NCBI GenBank assembly: GCA_958418815.1
Contig: CATZGB010000007.1
Coordinates: 34,964 to 98,963 of the forward strand
Length of the DNA: 64,000 nucleotides
Reading direction: 5' to 3'
Source of the DNA: an uncultured Bacteroidales bacterium
GTDB taxonomy: Bacteria > Bacteroidota > Bacteroidia > Bacteroidales > Muribaculaceae
Every line of letters starts with the position of its first letter. The first letter of the stretch is position 1. The notes under the pieces were generated by a model, which searched no databases, was not told the origin of the DNA, and saw nothing but the letters and a program-made list of their open reading frames with translations. Of this stretch, positions 25,654-35,100 are shown in pieces. The position numbers and the translations under genes are program-made.

Positions 25654-27276
25654 ATGAAATTCATCTCTGCTTTTCTGCTCACACTCATATCCTTGCTCCC
25701 CTGCGCCGCATCCTCTTTCACCGACCGCGATGTGGAGAGGTCGCTCACACAGCTCGACAACGAGCTGAAGCACCGCGACCATTACCTCGAGAAACGTGTC
25801 AGCCGGCTCGACTCGCTGAAAAAGGTGAGGCGCGGTCTGGAGGGGAAAGACACCCTGGCCTGGCTCGAGACCACGATGGAGATAGCCAAGGGCTACAACT
25901 CGTTCAACAACGACTCCGCCATCATATACTACACCAAGGGGTATGACGCGGCGCTGGGAATCGCCACCGCCACTCCCCCCTCGCCGCTGGCCAGCACGGC
26001 AGACTCGCTGCAGGCCGAGTTCCGCCTGCGCCGCGCCACATACATGTCGCTCAGCGGTTTCGTCTCTGACGCGATCAACGAATATGAGGCTGTCGACACC
26101 TCCCGCATGAACGACGGGCTGAAGGCCACCTACCACGAGTCGGGTCGTCAGATGTATTACTTCATCTCCTCTTATTACGAGGGATGGCTGGAGACCTACG
26201 ACTACTGGAACAACCGCTCCATCGAGTCGCAGCGGCAGCTGATCCCGCTGCTCGACCCGGCGAGCAACGAATACCTCCTCAACCTCGGGGAATATTTCTA
26301 CAACATCCGTGAGTATGCCCGCAGCCGGGAAATCCTGCTCGACCTGCTCGGGAAAATAAAGAAGGACTCCCCGACATACGCCATCGCGACACATATCCTG
26401 GCCTCAATCGCCCTGACGCGGGGCGACCGCAACGAGCATCTCTATTTCCTCACCCAGTCGGCCATCGCCGACACCCGCCAGGCCACACTGGAGGTGACCT
26501 CGCTCCAGGAACTCGCCGGGGTGCTGTACCAGATGGATGACAAACGGCGCGCCCATGAATACATCTCAGTGGCGATGAACAACGCCGTCGAGAGCCGCGC
26601 CTCGGTCAGGATGATGAAGACCACCGAGCTGCTATCGCTGGTCGAGGGTGACCACAACTCGCAGATTGCCCTTTGGCGCACCTGGATGTATGCCATCATC
26701 GCCGTGCTGGTGATGTGCATGTTCGCCCTCATCGTGTCAATCTTCTTCCTGCGCAGGCAGCTCACGCGTGTGGCGCGGATGAAACAGGAGCTGCAAGACG
26801 CCAACCAGACCAAGGATGTCTACATCAGCCAGTTCCTGTCGCTGTGTTCGATTTACATGGACAAGCTCAAGCAGTTCGGCAAGGTCGTCAACCGCAAGAT
26901 TTCAGCCGGACAGGTCGACGACCTCTACAAGCTGACCAAGTCGGGCAAATTCGTCGAGGAGCAGAGCGCCGACTTCTACAAGGTCTTCGACGACGCGTTC
27001 CTGCACATATATCCCAACTTCGTCGAGTCTGTCAACAGCCTGCTCAGGCCCGAGGAGCGGATAGTGCTGGCCGACGACGAGCAGCTCAACTCTGACCTGC
27101 GCATCCTCGCCTTCATGCGCCTGGGCATCGACGACACCACCCGCGTGGCCCAGATTCTCAACTTCTCGGTCAACACCATCTACGCTTACCGCAACCGCCT
27201 GCGCAACCGCGCCATCAACCGCGCCACCTTCGAGTCAGACATCATGGCCATCGGCTCGCTCGACGACGCAAACTGA
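25654..27276 (+). CDS. DUF6377-type membrane regulator (TPR sensor, TM, HTH-like end)
   Basis: 540 residues from ATG 25654, whose signal peptide MKFISAFLLTLISLLPCAAS supports it; an in-frame TTG at 25609 was rejected. A periplasmic helical TPR-like region (about 25-345) precedes one transmembrane helix (about 350-372: YAIIAVLVMCMFALIVSIFF). The cytoplasmic part is a coiled coil and then DDTTRVAQILNFSVNTIYAY, a LuxR-type helix-turn-helix near the end, as in the Bacteroidetes DUF6377 family. It probably senses an envelope signal and acts on DNA from the membrane (inference). Confidence 0.82.
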   Translation: MKFISAFLLTLISLLPCAASSFTDRDVERSLTQLDNELKHRDHYLEKRVSRLDSLKKVRRGLEGKDTLAWLETTMEIAKGYNSFNNDSAIIYYTKGYDAALGIATATPPSPLASTADSLQAEFRLRRATYMSLSGFVSDAINEYEAVDTSRMNDGLKATYHESGRQMYYFISSYYEGWLETYDYWNNRSIESQRQLIPLLDPASNEYLLNLGEYFYNIREYARSREILLDLLGKIKKDSPTYAIATHILASIALTRGDRNEHLYFLTQSAIADTRQATLEVTSLQELAGVLYQMDDKRRAHEYISVAMNNAVESRASVRMMKTTELLSLVEGDHNSQIALWRTWMYAIIAVLVMCMFALIVSIFFLRRQLTRVARMKQELQDANQTKDVYISQFLSLCSIYMDKLKQFGKVVNRKISAGQVDDLYKLTKSGKFVEEQSADFYKVFDDAFLHIYPNFVESVNSLLRPEERIVLADDEQLNSDLRILAFMRLGIDDTTRVAQILNFSVNTIYAYRNRLRNRAINRATFESDIMAIGSLDDAN

Positions 27277-27278
27277 AA

Positions 27279-27330
27279 CCTGCCTGCATGCTCCCGCTCG
27301 ACGAGGGGAAGCATACAGGCAGGCATCATT
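27279..27330 (+). terminator. Terminator after the DUF6377 gene
   Basis: A 14-bp stem with one mismatch (27279-27292 with 27310-27323), extended by TCCC/GGGA inside, then CATCATTTC. It lies between convergent genes. Confidence 0.65.
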
Positions 27331-27357
27331 TCATCCAGGGTGTTCTTGCGAGGCCGG

Positions 27358-28839
27358 TCACCTGATGACCACCTTGGTCACATCCGCGCCTTGACGACGG
27401 ATAAAGATTCCGCGTGACGGGGTCTCCACTTTCATACCGTTCAGGTCGAAGTACTCGACAGGGAGCTGCTTGTCACTCTCCACTGCCTCGACAGCCGACT
27501 GGCCGAGCTGGCCGATAGCAATCTTGCTGACATCAAGACCGGTACCCTTTATGCGCATGCCTTCCGACTTGAACCTTTCTGCATCGGCCGCAGCGATAGT
27601 GTAGACGGTGTTGACAGTGCCGGGCTGGAAGCAAGCATAGCTGTCGGTGTTGGTGGCAGTCTTGTCTGTCGCCTCAGCCATGGACCAGTCGAAATAGTCA
27701 ATCTCCATTTTGCCGTATGATGCGCCTCCCTGCACATTGAAATCCACATGCATCTCCATGCCCGGGGTCACACATTGCAGTTTTTCAGGAGCGATCTCGA
27801 TGCAGGTAGACCAGTCTGAGGAAAACACCGCCTTTCCGGTCCAGAGGTAGCCCGTGGCGTCGAAAGAGTCTGTGCCCTCAACCGAGCCGGAGGTTCCGGA
27901 GCCTCCGCCGCCATGGTTTCCACCGCCGCCCTGGTTTCCGCCACCCTGGCCGGCGTTCTCCCCTTTGGTGAAGACAACCTTCTCAAGGGTTATGTTGTAT
28001 CCCTTGATTATCATGCCTCGGCGGTTGAAATTCGCTATGTCGCCGTCGGCGATTTCGTAGGTCGTAGTGATGGATCCGGCATCGAAGCATCCGTCGGCAT
28101 TCAGCCCTGTGCAGCTGCCGTCGGTGTCCTTGGCAATCTCATAGTTGCCGAAATCTATCTCAAGTTTGCCGTAAGTGTCGTCGTCATTGACCTTGAAATC
28201 CACTATCAGGCGGCTGCCGTTGCCAAGCACACTGCGGAAGTTGGCGGGCTTGATGTGAAGCACTGAACTCCAGTCTGTGCCGAGGTTCACCTCCCCGGTC
28301 CAGGTGACGTTGTCGTCGCCGGTTGTAATCGAGCCGGGCATGTCGCCCCCGGTGTTGCCGCCACCCTGGCCGGGCAGCTCCGACTCGTCAGCGATTCCGC
28401 CAAGTTTCACGGCTGTGATGACGACCATGTTTCCATACACATATATGCCCCCCTTGAACTTGTCAAGCTCTTCGGGAACCACTATGAATGTGCTTGAGGT
28501 AGTCCCAGCAGGGTACACACCCCCCACAAGGTTCGAGGCCGTGGCGTTGATTCCCGGGAGCGTCTTCTGGCCGGAGTCTTTGATGTCAAGTTTGCCGCTC
28601 TCGGCCCCTTCGGCGACTGTGAACTCCACGATGACTTTCTGCATCGGCTGCACTGATTCAAGCTTGTCGGCAAGGATTTTCACACGCTTGCCCCATTTGC
28701 CGGTCACGCATTCGCCGGTCCAGATTGTGGTTTCAGTCTCTGCCTGGCTCTCTTCATATGTAGCCACGGGGTTAATGGCTTGAGCGACGCCTCCTGAGAC
28801 AAACGAGGCCGCAAGCATCACGATCAAGTTCTTCAACAT
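27358..28839 (-). CDS. Secreted protein with three repeated beta domains and a C-terminal tail
   Basis: 493 residues, signal peptide about 1-20. Three homologous domains of about 120 residues each open with a W-T-G motif (TIWTGECV, NVTWTGEV, GYLWTGKA), contain KMEID- or KLEID-type strands and a (C/G)-F-(Q/D)-x-G turn, and are joined by Gly/Asn-rich linkers. The domain type is not recognised; a carbohydrate-binding or jellyroll fold is plausible. The end (YFDLNGMKV through GIFIRRQG and VVIR) matches the tails of the amylase and GH53 proteins. It is divergent from a propeller/AraC regulator that may control it. Confidence 0.8.
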   Translation of the reverse strand: MLKNLIVMLAASFVSGGVAQAINPVATYEESQAETETTIWTGECVTGKWGKRVKILADKLESVQPMQKVIVEFTVAEGAESGKLDIKDSGQKTLPGINATASNLVGGVYPAGTTSSTFIVVPEELDKFKGGIYVYGNMVVITAVKLGGIADESELPGQGGGNTGGDMPGSITTGDDNVTWTGEVNLGTDWSSVLHIKPANFRSVLGNGSRLIVDFKVNDDDTYGKLEIDFGNYEIAKDTDGSCTGLNADGCFDAGSITTTYEIADGDIANFNRRGMIIKGYNITLEKVVFTKGENAGQGGGNQGGGGNHGGGGSGTSGSVEGTDSFDATGYLWTGKAVFSSDWSTCIEIAPEKLQCVTPGMEMHVDFNVQGGASYGKMEIDYFDWSMAEATDKTATNTDSYACFQPGTVNTVYTIAAADAERFKSEGMRIKGTGLDVSKIAIGQLGQSAVEAVESDKQLPVEYFDLNGMKVETPSRGIFIRRQGADVTKVVIR

Positions 28840-29179
28840 AGGATTTTTGATTTATTGATAGTATCTGTTTGAAATTATTTTCAGGGTATCCGGATAAAAG
28901 GGTTTTACGGCTCAGGGCCGGCAGTCGGGTTTCTGCGGTGTAAAATTAGATGTAAGAATCATCCGGGCATATGCCTGTTTGTTGAAAACATATGTATCGT
29001 TTGTGTAACTCCCCGCTGACTGTTATCGTTTTACAGATTTGCGCTACCAAATGCGCGACCTTGCGGGGAGATGAGGCCGGCAGCCCGGAGCCACCCTCCT
29101 TGAGGCGCGGAGGGTGTCGGCGGAATCACATATTCCCGCATTTTGATGAGACTTGGAATTTTGTTAAATTTGCACCATT
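28840..29179. other. 340-base divergent intergenic region
   Basis: No gene seen. It holds the promoter of the propeller/AraC regulator (29142-29172), an 8-bp inverted repeat CTCCCCGC/GCGGGGAG spanning 29009-29070, a 7-bp hairpin ACCCTCC/GGAGGGT (29093-29115) and a short palindrome GGCATATGCC near 28967. For the minus-strand gene only a weak -7-like TAATTTTA was found, about 105 bases upstream of the start. Confidence 0.5.
29142..29172 (+). promoter_or_regulatory. Promoter giving a nearly leaderless message
   Basis: TTTG at 29142-29145, 19-base spacer, TAAATTTG at 29165-29172. The predicted transcription start falls at about 29178, two bases before the ATG at 29180. Confidence 0.75.
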
Positions 29180-31762
29180 ATGAAAATGCGCCTCCTGATC
29201 ATTTCGCTGTTGTATGTCTTATGCGTCCCATGCCTGACCGCTGCCCGCAACGAGATTTTCTTCCGCAAGCTCGGCAACCCCAAAGAAGCTTACGGAGACG
29301 AGGTCCATCAGATACTGATGGACCGCGACGGATACGCGTGGATCATAACAACCGACCGCCTGTTGCGATTCGACGGCAAAAACATGAAACGGTATAGCGG
29401 CCTGAAAGCAGAGCGTCTGGCAATCGACTCATGCGGGGTGATGTACGCCTCAGGCCCCAACTGCCTGCTTCGCCACGACCGTATGAACGACATGTTTGAC
29501 AGCGTGCCGCAATGGTCTGCGGCCCTCAATGACAACAACGGTCACCTGTGGCTGTTTGACACCCGGGGTGGCAATTGCCTGGTCGACGGCACCAGGGTCA
29601 AAGTCCCGGCCGAGCCAGCAGCCGCGTTGCTCACCCGCGACGGCAGATTCTCATACATCCTTGACAAAAAAGGACGCCTGTGGCAGGCACAGCGGGGAAA
29701 AGAACCCGGCAAAATAGACTCCATTCCCATGTCGGTCGCCAATGGGGCCTCCCTGTTCCAGGACCGGGAGGGGAACATACTTTTCTGGGATTCATTCTCA
29801 CCGGGCATACACCGTCTCGCCGCCGACGGCCATGAGACCCTTATGCCGGGAATCACGGTGAGGAGCCTTGCCCAGGACACGGATGGCTGTTTTCATATAG
29901 CATCCAACGACAACGGGCTGCTTCGCGCGTCGCCTGATTTCAAATCGGTCGCCCCGACTCCAACAACAGGCCTGCCGTCAAATCATACCTCATTCATAAT
30001 GACCGACCGCAAAGGTCGCCTGTGGCTCGGCGCTTCATGGGGAGCGGCGATGGCCAACCCCGCGAGGATAAAGGTGATGCGCCACCGTATCAGCAAAAAC
30101 GTCGACATCAGCGCCATCGTCGAGATGCCCGGCGACCGTCTATGGCTCGCCCTCGACGGCGACGGAATCGCGGAGGTCTCCGACGGCGACCGGCTGTCGC
30201 GACACAAAAGCGGTTCAGACGGGAGCGCGCCGTGGAGCAAGACCACCAGGCTTCTTCCCGTTGACACCAGCCGCCTGCTCGCCCTGACATATGGCGACGG
30301 AGTATATCTTTATGACACCCGAAGCGACCGAGTGTCAAAGGCGGAGGGAGCGCCTGACCACGCCAAGGCCGCAACGGCATCCCCGCTGTCATCCACATAC
30401 TGGATAGGATCACACATGAAGGGGGTATATGGTTTCGACAAGGAGCTGAACCGCATTTGCCACCACACGACGGAGCCAGACGGGCTGCGCACCGACTTCA
30501 TCAATGACCTTTGCTCCACTGCCGACGACACCGTCTACATAGCCACCGGTTATGGGGTCTACAAGTTACATGCCCCCGACGGCACCCCGCGTATCGCCGC
30601 GCCCTCCCTGGCCGACATCTCGGCCAGGTGCATAGCCTCAGACACCCGTGGCAATGTCTGGATCGGCACCGCCCGGGGGTTGCTGCGCTACAGGCCCTCC
30701 ACCGGAAAGGTCAGCAGGGTAACGTCTCTGGGCCATGAGTGCATCAACAGCGTGGCCACCGACAGCCGGGGACACCTGTGGGCGCTAAGCCCTGTGGGGC
30801 TGCACCGTATCATGGCGGCCCCCGACGGTCGGCTGTACACCTCGGCGTATCTTCTCGGCGAGGATTTCCCGGCCATAAATGTCACAAGCATGTCTATGGC
30901 CAGGGGGAAGATATACCTTGGAGGAAACGGCAAATACATCGAGCTGCAACTGCCGGCGGCCCACCCGGAGAAGCCGTCGCGGATTCTGCTCCCCGACTTT
31001 CCCCCCGGCGTGGAGTCGCTAACCTTTGACGTGGGGGAAGCACCCCGGCTCAGGGTCGCCACCGACAACCTTTCAGAGGCAGTGCCATATATCGAATACC
31101 GTCTCGACAACCAGCATGAGTGGACCGAGGCCACTGACGGCACAATCCCCTTGGACTCACTCGGTGCCGGCTCTTACACCCTGAGCATACGTCTGGCCGG
31201 CAACATCGAATCCCCAGTAAAAGAGCTGGGCGTTGAAATAAGGCCTGCCTTCCCCTTTGGCGCAAAAACAACGGCGGCAATCATCGTCGTGATTGCCGCC
31301 GCAGCAGTATTGGTGATTTCATCGCGCAGGGTAGCCGCCGGGAAAAACGCCTCGCTGACATCTGCGGGTGCCCCACATGCCCAGCGTAACCAGCCGACCC
31401 CGCAGGTGTCCGTTGACCCTTCGCCAATAAAGACGAGTTCCCAGGATGAACGGTTCCTGCAAAGGGCGAGGGAGGCTGTCGAGCAGCGCATGGCCGATTC
31501 AGACTTCGGCGTTGACGAGTTCGCCTCGCAGATGTGTGTCAGCCGGAGCGGACTGTACAAAAGGCTTATGTCCCTGACCGGGCTGTCGCCCAACGAGTTC
31601 ATCCGGCAGATGAGAATCAAGCGAGGCCGCGACCTTCTGCGGGCGGATGCCGGGAGCATCGCCGAGGTAGCCTTCATGGTGGGGATGACTCCCCGCCAGT
31701 TCTCAAAATTCTACAAAGGCTTCTTTGGCGTGCCTCCGTCGATGGATTCACACGGCTCCTGA
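29180..31762 (+). CDS. Reg_prop beta-propeller / Y_Y_Y / AraC-type membrane regulator without a kinase
   Basis: 860 residues. Signal peptide, then two-component-regulator-propeller repeats (for example VHQILMDRDGYAWIITTDRL and ISARCIASDTRGNVWIGTARG) to about 610, a Y_Y_Y-like domain (about 620-690), a transmembrane helix (about 698-718) and a C-terminal AraC HTH pair (about 757-855: FGVDEFASQMCVSRSGLYKRL). It resembles hybrid two-component systems of Bacteroidetes but has no HisKA, HATPase or receiver domains, so signal transfer must be direct. A second ATG lies at 29186. Likely target: the divergent secreted-protein gene (inference). Confidence 0.88.
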   Translation: MKMRLLIISLLYVLCVPCLTAARNEIFFRKLGNPKEAYGDEVHQILMDRDGYAWIITTDRLLRFDGKNMKRYSGLKAERLAIDSCGVMYASGPNCLLRHDRMNDMFDSVPQWSAALNDNNGHLWLFDTRGGNCLVDGTRVKVPAEPAAALLTRDGRFSYILDKKGRLWQAQRGKEPGKIDSIPMSVANGASLFQDREGNILFWDSFSPGIHRLAADGHETLMPGITVRSLAQDTDGCFHIASNDNGLLRASPDFKSVAPTPTTGLPSNHTSFIMTDRKGRLWLGASWGAAMANPARIKVMRHRISKNVDISAIVEMPGDRLWLALDGDGIAEVSDGDRLSRHKSGSDGSAPWSKTTRLLPVDTSRLLALTYGDGVYLYDTRSDRVSKAEGAPDHAKAATASPLSSTYWIGSHMKGVYGFDKELNRICHHTTEPDGLRTDFINDLCSTADDTVYIATGYGVYKLHAPDGTPRIAAPSLADISARCIASDTRGNVWIGTARGLLRYRPSTGKVSRVTSLGHECINSVATDSRGHLWALSPVGLHRIMAAPDGRLYTSAYLLGEDFPAINVTSMSMARGKIYLGGNGKYIELQLPAAHPEKPSRILLPDFPPGVESLTFDVGEAPRLRVATDNLSEAVPYIEYRLDNQHEWTEATDGTIPLDSLGAGSYTLSIRLAGNIESPVKELGVEIRPAFPFGAKTTAAIIVVIAAAAVLVISSRRVAAGKNASLTSAGAPHAQRNQPTPQVSVDPSPIKTSSQDERFLQRAREAVEQRMADSDFGVDEFASQMCVSRSGLYKRLMSLTGLSPNEFIRQMRIKRGRDLLRADAGSIAEVAFMVGMTPRQFSKFYKGFFGVPPSMDSHGS

Positions 31763-31775
31763 CCGCCCCGGGGAA

Positions 31776-31792
31776 GGCCACAGCGCGTGGCC
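31776..31792. terminator. Short hairpin between convergent genes
   Basis: GGCCAC/GTGGCC with a five-base loop in the 38-base gap between the regulator and trxA. There is no T-run, so terminator activity is uncertain. Confidence 0.35.
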
Positions 31793-31800
31793 CGTCATAA

Positions 31801-32118
31801 TCAGAGAGCGAGGAGCTCCTCGATTTTGGCCACGAGTGTCTCGCGGGTCTGGGAGCCGGCCAAACGTATGGATGTCTTCTCGCCGTTCTTGAAGAAGAGG
31901 ATGGTCGGGAGCGACATCACGCGGTATTCGGTGGCGAGGTCGCCTTCCTCGTCGACATTGTATTTTCCGATTACGACTTTGCCTTCATATTCCTCGGCGA
32001 GCTGGTCGATCAGGGGTGACATTGCCTTGCAGGGGCCACACCATGTGGCCCAGCAGTCGATGACTACGGGTTTGCCCGACTCGATGATTTCGCGGGCGTT
32101 TTTGTCTGTGATTGTCAT
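31801..32118 (-). CDS. trxA: Thioredoxin
   Basis: 105 residues with the classical redox motif WCGPC (C27, C30) and the cis-proline segment SLPTILFF. No signal peptide, so it is cytosolic and reduces protein disulfides. It starts 28 bases after the dnaE stop and is probably the third gene of tsaB-dnaE-trxA. Confidence 0.96.
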   Translation of the reverse strand: MTITDKNAREIIESGKPVVIDCWATWCGPCKAMSPLIDQLAEEYEGKVVIGKYNVDEEGDLATEYRVMSLPTILFFKNGEKTSIRLAGSQTRETLVAKIEELLAL

Positions 32119-32146
32119 ATATATGTAAATTTGGGGTTAAGGTTAA

Positions 32147-35100
32147 CTATTTGCGTGAGTTGTGAAGCTCAAAGCGGTATTCCAGCGGCAGGGAATCGAG
32201 GATGTTGACCAGCTTGCGGTCCATCGGCATCTTCATCGAGGAGGTCATCCTCAGCCAGCGGTTTGCGTCGGGGTCGAATATCCTGAAACTGATGTTGCCC
32301 TTGCCCGCGTCGGGGTTGTTGGCCTTCAGCTGCTCCTTTATAAGGTCGGTGACAGCCGGTTTGAGGTCGTCGCGGGCTATGGAAAGCGTCACGCCCGAAA
32401 TCAGCTGCCCCTTCACATCATTGAGCAGCTGTATCCTGACCACCTCAAACTGCGGCGGCTTGTTGAAGCGGCTTTCGGCGCGGACATTTACCATGATCGG
32501 GGTGCCCTCGCGGCCATATTTGGCGAAGTCGATGTATTTCTGGCCGAAGAGGCGTATCTCGGTCGAGCCGGTGTAGTCTTCGAGGGTGATGATGGCGAAA
32601 TTGCCGCCGGTGCGTGTGGGTCGCTCGACGAATTTCGTCACCATGCCGCCGAATGTCAGCTCCTTCCCCTCCTCAGGGACAGCCTCCGTATAATCCTTTA
32701 CCGACCGCATGCCATAGTTCAGCTCCATGTAATAGCGGTCGAGGGGGTGGGCCGAGAGATACATGCCCACCAGCTCGCGCTCCTTCTCAAGCTTCACGGC
32801 ATCGACCCAGGGCACGGCGCTCTTGACCTCGGGCCGCCCTGCCGTGTTCATCTCCTCGGCCATGTCGCCGAAGAGCGACGCCGAGGCCTCCATCTGGGCG
32901 TTCTGGTACATCTGCCCGTAACGGAGCAGCTGGTCAGAGAAGCTTTCGTCGCGGTTGTTTTTCTCGAAGTAGTCCTCGCGTTTTATGTCGGTGTACCAGT
33001 CGAAAGCCCCGGCAAGCACCAGCGAGTCGAAGACACGGCGGTTGATAAGGCGCGACGGCACCCTCTCGACGAAATCATAGGGGGATGTGAACTTGCCCCC
33101 CTCGTCGCGGGTCTGTATGATGGCCGCCACGACATTGTCTCCAACCCCCTTGATGGCGGCCAGACCGAATCGGATATCCCCCTTGGAGTTCACACCGAAG
33201 TCGTTGAACGACTCATTTACATCGGGGCCCTTGACGGGAATCTTCATCGCCTTGCACTCATCCATGAAGTTGGTGAGCTTGGTGATGTCGGAACGGTTGC
33301 GCGACAAGACGGCGGCCATGTATTCGGCCGGGTAGTTGGCCTTGAGGTAGGCGGTCTGGAAGGCCACCCACGAGTAGCATGTGGCGTGTGACTTGTTGAA
33401 GGCGTAGGAGGCGAATTTCTCCCAGTCGCCCCAGATTTTCTCAAGCACCTTGGGGTCATGGCCGTTGGCCTGCCCCCCCTCGAGGAATTTCCCCTTGAGG
33501 TGGTTCATCTTGTCGATGAGCTTCTTACCCATAGCCTTTCGCAGGGTGTCGCTCTCGCCTCGGGTGAAGTTGGCCAGCAGGCGGCTCAGGAGCATGACCT
33601 GCTCCTGGTAGACGGTCACCCCGTAGGTGTCCTTGAGATATTGCTCCATGATGGGAATATCGTAGACGATGGGTGAGCGTCCGTGCTTTCGGGCGATGAA
33701 CTCCGGGATGTAGTCCATAGGGCCGGGACGGTAGAGGGCGTTCATCGCTATGAGGTCTTCGAACACCGAGGGCTGCAGCTCGCGCAGGTATTTCTGCATG
33801 CCGGCCGACTCAAACTGGAATGTCCCGATGGTGCGTCCCTCGCAATACAGCTGGTAAGTCTTCGGGTCGTCGATGGGGATGTTGTCCATGTCGACATCTA
33901 TCCCCCGGGTGAGCTTGATGTTCTTGACCGCGTCCATTATGATGGAAAGGGTCTTGAGCCCCAGGAAGTCCATCTTGATCAGGCCGGTCTCCTCGATCAC
34001 GCGCCCCTCATACTGGGTGACGAGCAGTTTTCCCTCCACCTTGTCGTCGGCGGTGGCCACCGGCACCCAGTCGGAAATCGCGTCGCGGCATATGATCACG
34101 CCGCAGGCATGCACTCCGGTGTTGCGCACATTGCCTTCGAGCTGGCGGGCATATTTCAGGGTCTCCCGCATTATGGGGTCGGGGTTCTGGAGCTCATTCT
34201 TGAACTCGGCGACATACTCGTAGCAGTTGCCCAGAGTGGGTTTCAGCTCCTTGCCGTTGACCTCGGGCATATGGCGCGGAATCATCTTTGTCAGGCGGTC
34301 GCTCTCTGGAATCGGGAGCCCCTGCACACGGGCGACATCCTTGAGCGCCGACTTGGCGGCCATGGTGCCGTAGGTGATGATATGGGCCACCTTCTCCGCC
34401 CCGTATTTGTCGGTGACATATTTCAGCACGCGGGCGCGGCCGTCGTCGTCGAAGTCGACATCGATATCAGGCAGCGAGATACGGTCGGGGTTGAGGAATC
34501 GCTCAAACAGCAGGTCATATTTGACAGGGTCGATCTGGGTGATGCCGAGGCAGTAGGCCACGCATGACCCGGCGGCCGAGCCACGTCCCGGGCCCACCGA
34601 AACCCCCAGCTTGGCGCGCGACTCGTTGATGAAGTCCTGCACGATGAGGAAGTAGCCCGGGAAACCCATCGTCTTCATGATGTGGAGCTCAAACTTGATG
34701 CGCTCCTGCAGCTCGGGGGTGAGCGGCGAGCCGTAGCGGCGCTCCGCACCCTCGTATGCGAGTTTGGCCAGGTAGTCGGCCTCGAACTTTATGCGGTATA
34801 GCTTGTCGTAGCCTCCGAGTTTCTTTATCTTCTTCTCCCCCTCCTCGCGGCTCATCACCTCGTTGCCGTTCTCGTCGCGGGTGAACTCGTTGAAAAGCTC
34901 CTCCTCGGTGATGCGTGAGCGGTATTCCTCCTCGGTGCCGAATTCCTCGGGGATGGCGAAGAAGGGCATGATGGGGGCGTGGTCGATGTCGTAGAACTCC
35001 ACCTTGTCGAGAATCTCCATGGTGTTGTCGAGCGACTCGGGGATGTCGGCAAACACCCGGCGCATCTCCTCGGTGGTCTTCAGCCACTCCTGCTTGGAGT

